Shown: one piece after another, positions 23,064 to 35,905 of the stretch
Layout of the letters: every line of letters begins with the position of its first letter
Numbering within the stretch: the stretch's first letter is position 1
Source: Neurospora tetraspora
Lineage: Eukaryota > Ascomycota > Sordariomycetes > Sordariales > Sordariaceae
Assembly: GCF_033439725.1 (NCBI RefSeq)
Contig: NW_026944385.1
Span: 2,947,001 to 3,011,000 of the forward strand
Direction: 5' to 3'
DNA length: 64,000 nucleotides
The notes under the pieces: generated by a model
Told to the model about the DNA's origin: nothing
The model's database searches: none
The model's input: only the letters and a program-made list of their open reading frames with translations
Program-made: the position numbers and the translations under genes

Positions 23064-26000
23064 GACAACTGAATCTGATATGTCCTGTTCGAGGCAGGTA
23101 CGGTAGGAATCGAGAAAAATTTTCGGGCAACTTAGCCGCTCGAGTAGGACGAGGTCGTCGGGAACGCGACGATTGGTGCTGTCCTGGTGTGTGGTGCTAT
23201 GTTGTTCGCTACAGCAGCGCTTGAACGTTGCTGAGGTTGGGGGACAACGGGTTCAGTCGAGGTACACTGCGACTCTGGCGCAAATGGAGGAAAGATGGGA
23301 TTTGGGCAGACGTGCGTCTGTTGGCTGTGGTAGGTAGTAGGTAGACGTCGAGGGAGGGATTGAGTGGTGGGCTGCAAGGCCGAACGGGAATCTGCGCAGG
23401 CTGGCGCACTTTGGGGCGACGCGGTAGGTCGGTCGTGGACGAGTGTAGCCGAGGGCGATGCTTGAACAAGGCAGGGCAGACGAGAGCGGGCTAGACAGGC
23501 AAAGAGCCCAAAAGGGTCAGGAAATTGTTCGTGACGGAAGGGGTACAGAGAGTCAGTTGTAGGTATGGAGGGCAATGGAAGGGCAAAGGGTACGAGGTTG
23601 GCCAGAACGTGAGGTGGTACTGGTCGCAGGTACCACAATGGGACTGGCTAGAGGTAGGTCCAGCCTTCAATGCGATGCCGTGGATAGTGTAGGCGACCGG
23701 GCTTCCTTTACTCTGACAAGGCACATCGCATTCACGCCGCGTCACCTCGAGGCTCGGGTAGAGAGGGTAGAGAGAGCTACGTACCTGCAACCTTTGGAGG
23801 CACGCAGGCTGGCACCACAAGAATTCGACGTTGACTGTGGAGTCTCCCTGGGCCAAGTCGTCGAGGGGGTGTAGGTTGCGGACGGTCTTCCGGACGGGAT
23901 CAAGAAGGAGTTGAGGTCGGTGGGCGTTGGACCGCAGAAGTTGTGTCGATGCCGTGACCGGTTGACTGACAGTGATGTTGTGTGTCTTGTGTGGATGCGC
24001 AGCCGGGCCAGGTGCGGTGGGATGAGTGAAAGCACGCCCCTCGAAGGCTGGCCTTGTTGCCCACTCATAATGCACGGACTTCTCATCGGTGGACATTCTG
24101 GCTGTCGCTGTGAGGTACCTAGGTACAACCTGGTGCAAACCAAATGCAGTGGGGCTATTAAGAGGGAGTCAGACCGGACAGTGCAAGTGAGGTACAGGTA
24201 CATAGTACATGCATACAGTCTAGGTCCACTTTTTACCTTTCCCTGCCCCAGATAACCTCGACGGTACATAAAGTCGACAAAGCAGCCTGCTACTCTACCT
24301 ACTAGTTCTACGGGCCTTGCTCCTTGCTTTCATAATTCTTTCAGGCTTGCCTTTACCGATTTTTCAACTTCTAATACTTAGTGCTGGTGGTGTAGGAGTC
24401 CAAGAAACAAAGAGTATGGATCAGGTAGAGCACTATACCAAGTACTAGGTCGGTGCCTGGCCTCAGTTATGGAGGAAACAGATACGGAATCTCAAGGCTG
24501 TCGTCATTTCCGAAAACTTCGACCCTCGACGACAAGTCCGCCGGCTCACTCGAGGAGGCAGTAGGTTCTTGGTACAAGATCGATCACAGCTTTGTACGGA
24601 TGGCTTTACGTTTCGATTTCTACCCAAGGCTGTCTTGTCTCAAGCAAATCCACGAAAGTCCTGGAGGATGGAAAAGTGTTTCTGTACCAAAGTGGAAATT
24701 TCACAGCATCTGAGACTTGTAGGCTTCAGTTCCAGCTTGTCATTGCAAGGAAGGCCCACTGCCCGAGTCAAACGTGCGATATCCCTGTTCCGCTTGTTCG
24801 AGTCTAGAACAGGAAGAAATGTGCTGAAACCACCTCAAAGTGCTTCACTTTTTATACAAATGAAAACCAGGTCCGCAGTGGATAGAGGACCATCCTCTGG
24901 GTCTGTCGTCGTCTGAAGGATCAACTACAATTGTCTTCTTTTTTGAGAAAGTGTTGATCGTATCAATATTTTGAACACAACCTCAATGTATGCCAATGTT
25001 CTTTAAACAAGAGAACCCTACAGCACCATACATACTCGGCGCCCACCGAGTGAGGGCAGTCCACCCTACTTTAAGCATCAGTTCCATGATCCATCCACCT
25101 AGGCTATATAGTCTTCGGATTCCAATCCGGGCCATCCTCAGGCTCCGCATCTCCACTTGTCACGTCCGTCCCGGTCCGGGTTGGGAGCCAGACGGGGCTG
25201 GAGGTCTTCAGGTTTGACATCATCGGTTGTGGATTGTATGAAGCCATCCACGTTCAAGCCTCATCTCGAACGAGCGGGCTGTTTCTCTTTCCACGAGCCC
25301 CCCACAGGTATACATTCACACTACCATGGACCTGACGGCCATCAAGGGATGCTCGTAAGCGAGGGATGCCATTAGAAAGGCAGGCGACTCGGTTATACTT
25401 GACCGATGTACTCCGTCGGTCAGAGAGGGTGGTAAGTAGGTACTCGAATTTAGGGATGGGAATCTCGCTGGTCGATTCTTCAATCCGCTGACAGCCATCC
25501 GGAAGTGGATTGAATTTTGCAAAAGCTGGCGAGATTCCTTATACACGCAGTCATGGTCGAATCATGAGCTCGATGCGGTTCGGCGGCTGGGCTTGGTTTC
25601 GATATTCCACCAGCCTGCCTCCCAACCCCTCTCATCTGGACAACTGCCCCTCCTTGCGGTGCTCGTGTTCCCAAGGGACTGACTGCCCTCAGAGCTCGTC
25701 AAGCAGCGGTCCTGTTTTCGAGCCGCTTGTACTACCGTACCGCTTTTTTTCATTCGATTTGAATTCGTTCTAGCCAGCTGTAGTCTAGTACTGCCCACTT
25801 TTCCAAGCCGATCGCAAGCAAGACCCGCCCAGAGTGGGTATTTGAACGTGGTGGCAGGGGGTAAACCAGCTGGCTGGCACTCGCTTATATGCCCAGATAG
25901 GGTATGGCGGCCCGCTATACCCTTTCTGAGCGAATCTAAATCGAATGAAAAAAAGCGGTATTACAACAGCGGTAGCGCGGCACACCGGAAGCAGAGCAAC

Positions 26001-27629
26001 CAATGGTCACCACGCCCTGCCGAACATTCTCTTCGGGGATGCCAAAACACTGCCCGTCATGCATATCAAAGCAAGCCGGGAGGATCGAGAACAGCTGAAA
26101 GAAGCCGGGAAGCTTGACAATAGGAGCAATCTGGAGTACCCTCTTCGCCCAACATGTCACCGAGCGTGTACCTCTGCGGGGACTTTGACGGTTTCATAGG
26201 GACGCACCTCGATTATTGAAAAAGACTCACTCGGGATGAACGAGTTGCTTCTCTCGAGAGTTTCCTTCTATCTTCCTGTCATCCCTGCCCCCCACTCTCA
26301 TCCTTGAACCAACCACTGGAAAACTGAGACCGGTCAATGCAGGAGGGGTCCGGCTAATAAAGGCACTATGCAAAAGATGCCACACGGCGCGGAAACGGCT
26401 TCCCATGAGGCCAAGCCTTCGTAAGCCGAAGGGTCTGGACCACGGCCTCTCTCGGGTACGGCAACGGAGACCAGGATGAGAATGGAGCGGCCGCGGGGCC
26501 ATGTCCGAACGAGGAGATGCCCCGAATATGACGGTGTCTCCGAGAACCAAAGCAAGATACGAGCAACCATGCATAGGCCAGGACGAGGGTTGAGTGTCCG
26601 ACAATCTACCGGGGAGTTCGACCACAAGGAATGCCATTCCCATTCAGCGAAGAGGCTTGCCAGGCGCCAGATAGTGCTGGAGAAAGAGAGAGCTGATCTG
26701 TCTTCTGCGAGCCTCCCAACCCACCCACGGACAAGCTGGCTTCAAGATGGATGGATATCTCATGAGATATGGCATGTCCATGGCACACCATACGGATATA
26801 CTCGGCAACGCATTCCGGACATTTTTGTTGCAGGAAGAGATTGAATCGGCAACCAATAATGCCCCAGCTCTGGTGGTGATTATCGAATAGTCGAAGAGGG
26901 ACAGCCACCAATCGTTCGGTCGTATTCCCGATTGCTTATATTGCAGCAGCCGATGGCACTTTCACTTCTCCATTGTTTCTCATCCTAGCCATGGCTCCCT
27001 GGCTGCATTTTGGAACCTCCCACACACACACGAGACCTCGATGGCCCCTCTTGGTCCGCTGACATACACAGGTTATATCGATATTTGTTGCTTCGATTCA
27101 AGTGGTTGACTGTAGCCAGGAGAGGTACTGACTATCATTTGCCCTGTTCATATGGTGTAAGCAGAAAGGACAACACCCTACTGATCTTGGGGAGGATGTG
27201 CTTCAAGCTATCCCGAACGCCGATTCCATCACTGTCATAAATTTGTGATACGACAGCGAAATTCTTTCTTTAAAAATCCACCCGCAGGTCATTGCTCACC
27301 ATACCGGGACAACTTCCAAATATGAATCGATAGTGTCGTCAAGACTGGTGCAAGACGTGAAGTAACCGCCCTCGAAGCTCGAACTGCCCTTTCTCGTCTT
27401 GGCAGGAACCAGGGGCATTTTAATATGGGGTTAGAAATGGAGACAGTGATGAAGTGGGGCAGCAGACCCATAACACGTGAGGCCGTGAGGATAACGTTAT
27501 CGCATCCAAGGTCCCACGTCCGGCCGGCAAGCTCTCATTCCGTTCCACTTCATTGAAGTCGCGATAGTTCAACTCCAAACAAAGTTGCGGTCCGTTACCT
27601 AGAAGGTTGACGAACTACCGACCGTAAAG
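23064..27629. other. Long divergent intergenic region, Gbp2-like gene to COQ9
   Basis: 4.6 kb with normal base composition and no recognisable gene. The first few hundred bases are pyrimidine-rich on the minus strand and probably hold the 5' leader of the Gbp2-like gene. Around 24,110-24,220 is a TAGGTA/TACCTA cluster. Longest open frames (for example 23,491-24,138 on the minus strand and 26,227-26,643 on the minus strand) overlap frames on the other strand and have no domain features. Non-coding transcripts or regulatory DNA are possible; nothing specific can be supported. Confidence 0.45.
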
Positions 27630-28685
27630 ATGCGCCCATCACCGATACCCCTCCGCCGCGCCGCCCGGCAAATCCTCTCCTCTTCCTCCACGATCCGCGC
27701 CGCGGCACCCGCCCTGCCGACTGCCCGTCGTTCCCTAAACACCAGCACCAGCACCACCGGCTCCGACTGCACATGCGGAAACGGCAGCAGTAGACGCCCC
27801 CAAATACAACAGCTCCCGAAGCAACAACAACACCAACAACGCAGCTCCTACCACTCCTACGACCACCCGTCCTCTCCCGCCGCCTTCACGCCCGTCGAGG
27901 AATCCATTCTCAGCGTCGCCTACCAGCACGTTCCTAGCCACGGCTTCACTTCCTCTGCGCTCGCCGCCGGCGCCCGCGATGCCGGATACCTGGACATCAG
28001 CCCGACGATCCTGCCCGAGGGCGCCTTCACTTTGATCCGGTACCACCTGGTCAAGCAGCGGGAGGGGCTCGCGGCTCGGGCAAGTGACCTCTTTGGGGGC
28101 GAGGGACACGTGGGAGCTAGACCCGGGTTGTCGGAGCGGGAGATCAAGGCGCGCGTGGAGGCGGTTACGTGGGAGCGCTTGTTGGCGAATGCGCAGGTTA
28201 TTGGGCGGTGGCAGGAGGTTAGTTGTTCCCATTTTCCTTCAATACTCGCGACGACCACGTTCGCTTTTCAAACAAAGGCCGCTCGCTGGTTTGGAATCAT
28301 TCTGTTCAAACTTACATTGACGGACTGACGTTACCACAACCTCTCTATCTAGGCTCTAGCAATCATGGCACAACCATCCTACGTCCCACCCTCGCTCAAG
28401 GAGCTCGCCCTGCTCTCGGATGAGATCCTCTTCCTCGCCGGCGACTCCTCCGTCGACCCGTCGTGGTATACCAAGCGCGCTTCGCTCTCCACGATTTACG
28501 CCGCTGCCGAGCTGTTTATGACCAACGACCACTCCCCTGAGTTTATGGATACCCGAGCTTTCCTGAACCGCAGGCTCAGGGAGGTGAATGAGGTTGGTGG
28601 TGTGTTTAGAAACTTGCGGGAGTGGGTTGGGTTCACTGCCACGGCGGGCGTCAATGTGCTCCGGAGCAAGGGTGTCAGGATATAG
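27630..28685 (+). CDS. COQ9: COQ9, ubiquinone biosynthesis protein
   Basis: Two exons (27630-28217, 28353-28685), 306 residues. Coq9 is a matrix protein with a TetR-like fold that binds lipid and presents intermediates to Coq7 in coenzyme Q synthesis. The N-terminus (MRPSPIPLRRAARQILSSSS) is an Arg/Ser-rich mitochondrial presequence, followed by a low-complexity Thr/Gln spacer. The helix-turn-helix-like N-terminal part reads ILSVAYQHVPSHGFTSSALA. The COQ9 domain in exon 2 has the family block DEILFLAGDSSVDPSWYTKR and the helix SLSTIYAAAELFMTNDHSPE. Splicing at GTTAGT and TATCTAG joins E to ALAIMAQPSYVPPSLKELA in phase 0. The 135-nt intron has stops. The end IRSKGVRI-type tail is typical. The gene converges on SMC6. 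Confidence 0.95.
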
Positions 28686-29141
28686 AATCTTTTAGAAAGT
28701 CCATAGAGAGGACGCGAGGCGTACGCATATCAGTGAAACTCTAGTGATGACTGCCTTCGAAGGACTATTCGGGTTTACCATCCATAAACTTCACAAACAG
28801 ACGACAAAAGGACGGGTGAAGAAGAAAAGGTCAGACTCGGGAAGAAAATTCCATTGTAAGGTGACGTCGCATGCAAAGACTGTACAACATTTACACAATC
28901 CAGATGGTCAAGGTTAGATATCTCTATAATGCGCCCACATGTTTGCCACAGACAAAAAGAATTACGCTATGAAAACACCAACGCAAACGCGCCATGACAT
29001 CCCAATCAGTCCATACAAGACGCCATCTCCTCTCTGCGCCGTTTTAACGCTTGCCTATACTTTGACAGAACTTGTTCAAATATCCACCCATGGAGATCAA
29101 GACAAGAACAGAAACAAGATTAACGGCAAAGAGTACTCAGT
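28686..29141. other. Convergent 3' region between COQ9 and SMC6
   Basis: 456 bases holding two 3' UTRs. No other feature seen. Confidence 0.6.
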
Positions 29142-32100
29142 TCAGTGGTCGGCCAACGTCCTCTGCCGCGGATCCGTCAGTCTAGACAGACGTTGTTAGT
29201 TCGAATACAGGTAATGGCAAAGAAGGGAAGGATACGTACCGAATAATCTTGACGTCCTTATCGAGGGTGTTCCGTCCCTCGATGGCATTCGGTGTGATAA
29301 AGATATACTGCCGATTTACGGACCGACGAGCAGCAGTAATCTGTGACCGTGTTAGCATATCCTTGCTTGTCTGCATCACTGCTGTTGTTCATTGTACTCA
29401 CCAGCATGTTTGTGCTGATTGCACGGTTGACATTGTCCATGAACACGTCGAACTCATCCAAGCATCTGAGCGGGCTTCCCATGGCCTCCCAAATACTCAG
29501 CAGCAGACAGATTGATGAGAAAGACTTCTCGCCGCCAGATAATGTCTTCGTGTTCCTCCCGGCTGCCCTCTTCTCGGTCTTGTCAGGCTCGACCACCAGA
29601 TCCAGAGCCTTCCGCTCGTGGTCCAGCAGCAACTTGCCTCTGAAGCCACGCTCGCTGAGAAGATAAATGAAGTTCGCCCGGCTCTGTGACGAGATGTATC
29701 GCTGGAACTTGCGCCACTTCTCGAGACGAATGGTCAGCGTCCGACGAAGACGAGAGTTGACCGTCTTGATGCCTTCAAGAGATCTCTTGGCATCATCATA
29801 GGTCTCCTTCGCCCTCGTGAGGTTCGCATAAACTTCCTCATCCGTCATGCCCCTCTTACGTCGCTCTTTCTCCAGTTGATTTTGGATATTCTGGTATTGC
29901 TTTTCCAGCTCCTCGTACTTGTCGGTTGGGTTAACGTGGGCTCGTTCTTCACTCCCTAATGCTTCAATGATTTGTTTTGTGAAAGCGGCGACTTCTTCGG
30001 CACCTTTTTCACGATCCTTCTCGGCAACCTCCTTTTCCCCCTTGAATATGTCGAAAGAGGCATGAGCTTCATTGACCTCTGTGAGGTTGATCTTCTGCAC
30101 ATCTTCCAGCCTGGCCTTCTTCTCCTGCAATTTATTCACCTCCTTTTCGTATTTCTCAAATTCCTTCTTGATTTCCGTGAGCTGAGCCTGGGCTTCTGAG
30201 GATGCGTGGTTCTTCTCATCCTTCCTTAACCGAAGGGTGCCGTACTGAAGCCCGCAAGCCTCCTGTTTTTCCTTGGCAACAGCCAATTCATCCTTCAAGC
30301 CTGTAAGGCGAGAATCGCCGCCTTCGTATTCATCAAGTTGATATTGCACTTGTTCAACTTGAACCCTAGCATGCCGTAATTCGCTGTCGAAGGTTTTCTT
30401 GTCTCTCTGGATCTTGGTGAGGTTGCTAGCGCACTTCTGGACCTCTTGTTGCAGTTGACGATGTTCACGCTCAAGTACGCTATACTCTTGCTCCAGATGT
30501 CGCAAGGTCTCCTTTTGATAAGCAACCCGCGAGCCGACATCCGCCTTCATCCGTGGGGGGCGGTTACGTTGGGGCTGCACAGGAGAAGTCGACATACCTC
30601 CGCTGTTGTTGACAACCAGTCGGATTCCTTCGTCCCTCTTTCTGTCATGGAAAGTCAGACAGGCCTTGACGTTTCGGGGTCGTGCTCCACTGAACATGAC
30701 ATCCTCGGCTTTGGTACGCTGTGGTATCAGTATGACCTGCTCAATCATTTGGGTGATGATCAACTGATCGCGCACCATCATGTTGTCGATCTTCAACACA
30801 CGGAGAATGGTGTCAAAGGAAGGATCGGGCTCTTTGCCGTCTGTGTTAAGGGGATGTCGATTGCCGATTAATACCGGGCACTGGCGGATGTTGAGTCTGT
30901 TCATCAAGCCCTGAAGCAATTTTTGTTCGGCCATGCTCTGGACGATAAATGCATTGAGGATGCCTCCAAGCGTCTTTTCCAGGATCGAAGACCACTCCGG
31001 CTTCAGTAGCTGGATATGAGCACCAAGCGGCCCCACCGGCTTGTTCTGAAACCTGGTCTCTTTCTCAATCATCTTTAGTAGTTCAGGAAGTTTGGGCTCA
31101 TAACCTGCATAGATAGAGCCTTGATCCTTCTTGGAGGTCCTTAACTCCTGTTCCGCTACGGTGATTTCGTCCTTCTTGCGAGAGCATTCGGCGGCCTTGG
31201 CTTCTCGGGCTTTTTTGGCTTCGTCTACTTTGTTTAGCAGGTCTCTCTCGTCCTCTTTGGCCTTGGAAATCTTGGCCTCGACTTCTGTAACGTGCTCCTT
31301 TGCCTTCTCAAGCTCCCGAGTTTTGGAAAGAAGGGCCTCTCCTGTGGCTTCCTCGAGGCGCCTTTCTTCGGCCGCAACCTTTTCTTCGAAGTCCTTTACT
31401 GTCGTGAGTGCACTTCTCAAGTTTTGGTGGGCTGCCCGTTCGTCTGCTTGGATTTGTGCCAGCTCATTCTTGATTGCTTGAGCTTTCTTCCTCCTCTCGT
31501 CCACCTGCTCTTCGAATTCGTTTTTTTGCTGGATAGCCTCCTCCAGTTTCTGCTTAAAGGCCTGGATCTGGTTTTCAACGCGCTCCAAATCGACGCCCTT
31601 TTCATTTCTCTGACGGTCTGCTTCGGCCATTTGATCCGCAAGTTGGGCAATCTTCTCGTCCAATTTTGTCAGCTTGGCCTCTTCTTGGACTACTTGGAGC
31701 CAACACATCTGGCTCCGAAGCTGATGCTGTTTGGCTCTCAGCTTGCGATTCCCGTCAATAGCGTCCTTGAAGCTCTTTGCTCGTTTGAGCTCCTCCGCGG
31801 CTGCTTTGACCCGCTCCTCCTGGTCGGGAATTTTGGATTCCATCAGCTCCAGACTCTCGGCGATCAACCTGTAGTCATTGTCCAGCTGTTGCAGCTGTAC
31901 ACCTTCGATGAAGAACTTGTACTTTTGCTGTTTGGTAGACGAGTTGAGGAACTGACGGGCATTGTCCTGAGAAAGCACGTTCAAGGGGTTATCCACCTGC
32001 AGGGCGTAGTACTCGACGATCTCCTCGACTTCCTGCTTTTTGGTAGATACGATCTGGCCAGTGGCCGTCTTGACCTTGAAGCTGCTGCTGCCGGACTTGG

Positions 32101-32867
32101 AGAAGTGACGCTCGACGCTGATGGAATCCCCGTAAACATCATGCCTGTAGGCATCTTGGCCTTGGTTCTTGATTTTGACAATCAAAACAGACTTTTCGGT
32201 GCCCTCCTTGACGAAGCTCTTGAGACTTCCTCCGCGATTGGTTGAGCTGGCCTTGCCACCAAGACAAAGAGTGATAGCGGTCAAGATGGCGCTCTTTCCA
32301 CTTCCGTTTTCACCCACGATGAAATTGAGAAGCGGGCCGAGTTCACAGTGTAGTCGTGTGTGACACATAAAGTTGATGCATGTGATGCTTTGCAAGATGC
32401 CGTTATCGGCCACCGCGTTGTCTCCCAGCCTGTTAGGTTTGAAGCGTAGTCTCTGGGTGGCTCGCTGATCGTCGGCATCCTGATGTTGCAGATGCTCAAA
32501 GTTATTGTCACGCATCAACTCGTACTGTGTTTTGGGGGGCGAGTCCGGTGATGCTGCATGACCTCGTTCATCGTCGACATCAGCGTCGTCATCATCGGCT
32601 GGAGTCGCGTGGCGAGCGGTGGCCACACGGGCTCTTTTGGCCTGGTTGGCATTGGAGCGCTGTGTAGCATGTTAGCAGGCAAACTTCTGGGTCTCAGGCG
32701 GCGTGCAGATATGTAGATGTATTGAGGTCGGCGTGTAGATGGACAAGGCTTGTATCGCTTACCGTAGCGGTTTCTCCTTCGCTGTCATCGCTCGTGGGCG
32801 CCGGCCGTTGACGTTTTCGTGAGGACTCGGCGCTGGCCTCAGCGTCGAGGAGTGTTCGCGCTGGCAT
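29142..32867 (-). CDS. SMC6: SMC6, structural maintenance of chromosomes protein 6
   Basis: Four exons (32867-32763, 32659-29402, 29340-29240, 29181-29142), 1,167 residues. Smc5/6 is a chromosome ATPase complex for recombinational repair and resolution of joint molecules in the nucleus. The Walker A motif is GENGSGKS (about 151-158), preceded by the family block CINFMCHTRLHCELGPLLNF. Two long coiled coils flank a hinge (about residues 510-740). The signature KTLSGGEKSF and the Walker B LRCLDEFDVFMD lie near the C-terminus; DEFDVFMD is specific to SMC6. The last two small exons complete the head: NMLITAARRSVNRQYIFITP, then IIRLTDPRQRTLADH and stop. The start at 32867 has ACC before ATG. The N-terminal tail is acidic and unstructured. 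A GTATGT within the hinge coding region near 30,595 is not a donor, since no acceptor keeps the frame. Confidence 0.96.
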
Positions 32868-33737
32868 GGTGGAAATGCTGGATGGCTGTACCCAGCCGCT
32901 CGTAGGTAGGATCCTGGGCAAGAACCAGAGAGGGTGGGAGGAAAAAAGAACCCAAGATGGAAGAAGGTTGTTTCGAGAGGAATGTTAATCAATAATGATG
33001 GATGTTGGATCAACTTAAAAAGAGATATCGAGGAGCGCTGAGCGCTGCCCTCCGTCTATTTTTGAATCTGGTTTTGAGTGTGTCCTTTCAAGTTTCTAGA
33101 CTCCAAATACGCATCTGCCATCAACACCTACTGCAGGCAGTGTGTGTGCGAGGAAGTAGAAAACGCGTGCCAACGCGGGGAGTCCACCACACAGGCCCGT
33201 CCGCCCCACTTAGCGCCTGTGGTTCGGAGTCCCATTAGCGGGCTTCTTCGCTAGAGGTACACAGGCGCGTCGGATGTTAGAGCGAAGTCACGGGATCACG
33301 CACCAGGCTGGTGGGGGCTGGCAGAGTTAGTTGGGGAACTTGCGGGGGATACATGGGCAGGGGAGTTGGGGTAGCTCGCCAGGTTAAGGTAGGTACATGG
33401 TACCTGCCTACCCCCACCTGTCCCACTTACTAGTGTAAGTACTGGGTCCGGACCTGTACAAAAAAGTCAGATACCTTACGTAGAGGTAGACACCAATTGA
33501 ACGACACGGACCTACTCAACGTCTGAGCAAAAAAAAAAAAAGAGGTTGACTGCCGAAGTAACTAACAATATCGAATGTAATGGTCGTCTCATCGGTTGGA
33601 GTATTTTAGCTTGATTGTGTTATCCTTCAATCATATCGTACCATCAACGGCAGGTGATGCAGTGAAGAGAAAACCCTCCAGGCATTAGAAGGCTCCAAAG
33701 TTGAGAAGGGGGAGAAACTCCAAGAACGATAGAAAAG
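32868..33737. promoter_or_regulatory. Divergent promoter region of SMC6 and the Ecdysoneless-like gene
   Basis: 870 bp between divergent start codons. Contains a dense cluster of TAGGTA/TACCTA/GTAC words at about 33,380-33,490 and an A13 run at about 33,529-33,541. No coding frame of note. Confidence 0.5.
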
Positions 33738-35905
33738 ATGGAGTCCACGAATGAGCCAAGGCCGGGAGACGACGCCTTCAATGGCTTCCAAATGAGCCTC
33801 CCAGAGAACTGTGTTGAGTACATGCTCTTCATCATCAACGATCAGCCTGAAGCCCAAAGAACCACGCTCTCGAGCCTGGAAACAATCAGAAAAGTGGCCC
33901 TTCAAAGGCTTGATGAGCTCACCAAAGATTACATCTGGCAACGCGAGCCTTTGAAGCTTGAAACGAGGATTGATAATGGTATGTCTTGCTTTGCTACCAC
34001 ACCTTCCAGTTACACCATATCATCCCGGCACTCATGCTAACGGAACATATGAATGCAGGTTTGGTTTACCTCCATGGCCGTACTGATTATGGGGACAATG
34101 TCGAAGACGAATGGTTGATAGTCTACTTTCTTCGAACCTTAAGCATCTCCTTCCCCAACCTATGGATCCGCATCTTCGACAGCGACGGCGAATTCCTCCT
34201 CATCGAAGCCGCCAAAGTCCTCCCCAAATGGCTGAGCCCCGAGAATGACACCAACCGCGTATGGATCAACCGCGGCCAACTGCGCATCATCCCCCTTCTT
34301 CCCTCCTCCTCCTCCTCCTCCTCCTCCTCGCCACCTTCTTCCAAGGCCCATCATCAAATCTCCCTCCACGAAGCCCTCTCAATAATCAGGACCAACCCCA
34401 ACATCCTCATCCACTCCCCCCTCATCGAAGCCGAAGCCTTCTACCGCCTAGAGAAATATCCCGGCCAAATCGCTTCTTCCCTCCACCACACCCTCGTCAC
34501 CATCCCTCGCAAACTAGCCTACATCCTCCACGAGCGCCCAAAAGCCGTCGCCCCCGCTATCGAGGCCTTCTACCTCCGCGATCCCGCCTCGCTGAAACCG
34601 CTTCTCTCCCCCACTCCGGACTCCTTGCTGTTCCCACCAACAGACCTCGTGACCATCAGCGTTCGCCTCACCAAGGTCCTCTACGCCCAGCTCAAGTCCC
34701 AGCACTTTGATCCGCCGCCGGTATGGAGGGAGCACTTCCTCCAGGCTGCGCAGCTTAACGAAGGAGGAGGACTGTCTGTGTCTGAAAAGGACGAGGGCAA
34801 GCAAGCCCTCCAGAAGCTGCAAACGCTCGCCAGGTTGGAGATGGGCATGAAGCTCACCACGGGCTTTGAGATCCTTGCTCGCGGCGCTGAGAAGAGCGAT
34901 AGTCGTGTTGCGAGGGAGGTGGCGCTGTTGCTTGAGGATCTGGCGGAGGACGGCGAGGAGGCGGCGCTGCCGACTGATGAGGAGATCAGGAAGTGGAAGG
35001 ATGTGGATAGGGAGGATGATGATACGTGGATGGATATTGATTTTGCGGATTTTGAGAGGGAGTTGGCTGGAGGTGGGGGGCAAGGGCAGACGCAGCAGCA
35101 GCAACAGCAGCAGAAGGCTGGTGAAGATAACAGAGGTGCAGGAGGGGACGCTATACCGACCTTCGGAGATTCCACGACACAAGCCGATCTACGAAAGATC
35201 GTCTCCCGATTCGAGGCATTCCTGAATGACGAAACAGCAGGTCTGGATGGGGCTGAGATTGATGAGATGGACCAGGATGATGACGACGACGACGAGGAGG
35301 ACTCAGATATCGATATGGACAGCGAGGACGAAGACAAGGAAGTGAGTTTCGACGAAGAGCAGTTCTCAAGAATGATGAGAGAGATGATGGGGATACCGAC
35401 AACACCAACCTCAACAACAACAAAATCCGAGACCACCGCCTCGCAAAATCCTGACACTCGGGGCAAGGGCAAGGGCAAAGACGAGGACGTGGACATGGGC
35501 AAGGATGAGCAAGAGGAACTCGAAGCTCTCATGGCTCAGATGGAAAAGGAACTCAACTCGTATGGCGCACTACAGCTAGACCCTCAAAAGGCCAAGACCA
35601 AGACCTCCACGAGAGCATTGAAGGGTGAGGTAGAAGAAGGGTCATCGAAGGGCGAGACTCGAGAAATAGTCAAGACCACGGCGGCGGATGGTGAGAGTGA
35701 TGATGATGATGATATGGACGACGAGGAGGAAGAGGAAGAGGGGGGAGGCGATGATGTCGACCTTGACTATAATCTGGCCAAGAACTTGCTGGAGAGCTTC
35801 AAGAGCCAGGCGGGCATGGCGGGTCCAGCGGGCAACCTGCTTGGGTTGATGGGTATGACGTTGCCCCGTGATGAAGAGGATTTGGATGGAGAGGGTAAGT
35901 CCTAG
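33738..35905 (+). CDS. ECD: Ecdysoneless/SGT1 family protein (ECD)
   Basis: Two exons (33738-33978, 34059-35905), 695 residues. The family (human ECD/hSGT1, yeast-complementing gcr2 suppressor) binds R2TP and spliceosomal Prp8 and affects splicing and cell-cycle progression. The N-terminus has PENCVEYMLFIIND, then after an 80-nt intron LVYLHGRTDYGDNVEDEWLI and SFPNLWIRIFDSDGEFLLIE, the family's signature blocks, followed by PKWLSPENDTNRVWINRGQL. The middle is helical. The C-terminal half is acidic and disordered, with Gln, Asp and Glu runs, and ends near a conserved-type GMTLPRDEED. A TCC microsatellite encodes a run of serines near residue 135. The stop lies three codons after a good GTAAGT donor (35,895), so an alternative 3' exon is possible. 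This SGT1 is not the SKP1-associated chaperone adaptor of the same name. Confidence 0.9.
34306..34329 (+). repeat. (TCC)n microsatellite in ECD CDS
   Basis: Pure TCC triplets in frame, encoding polyserine in a loop of the conserved domain. Confidence 0.85.

Noticed and set aside
23491-24138. 215-codon open frame on the minus strand
   Set aside because: Overlaps open frames in other phases, no domain, no conserved splice pattern.
30540-30600. Possible extra intron in SMC6 at a GTATGT
   Set aside because: None of the AG sites within about 90 nt keeps the frame, and the continuous translation reads like a normal loop near the hinge.
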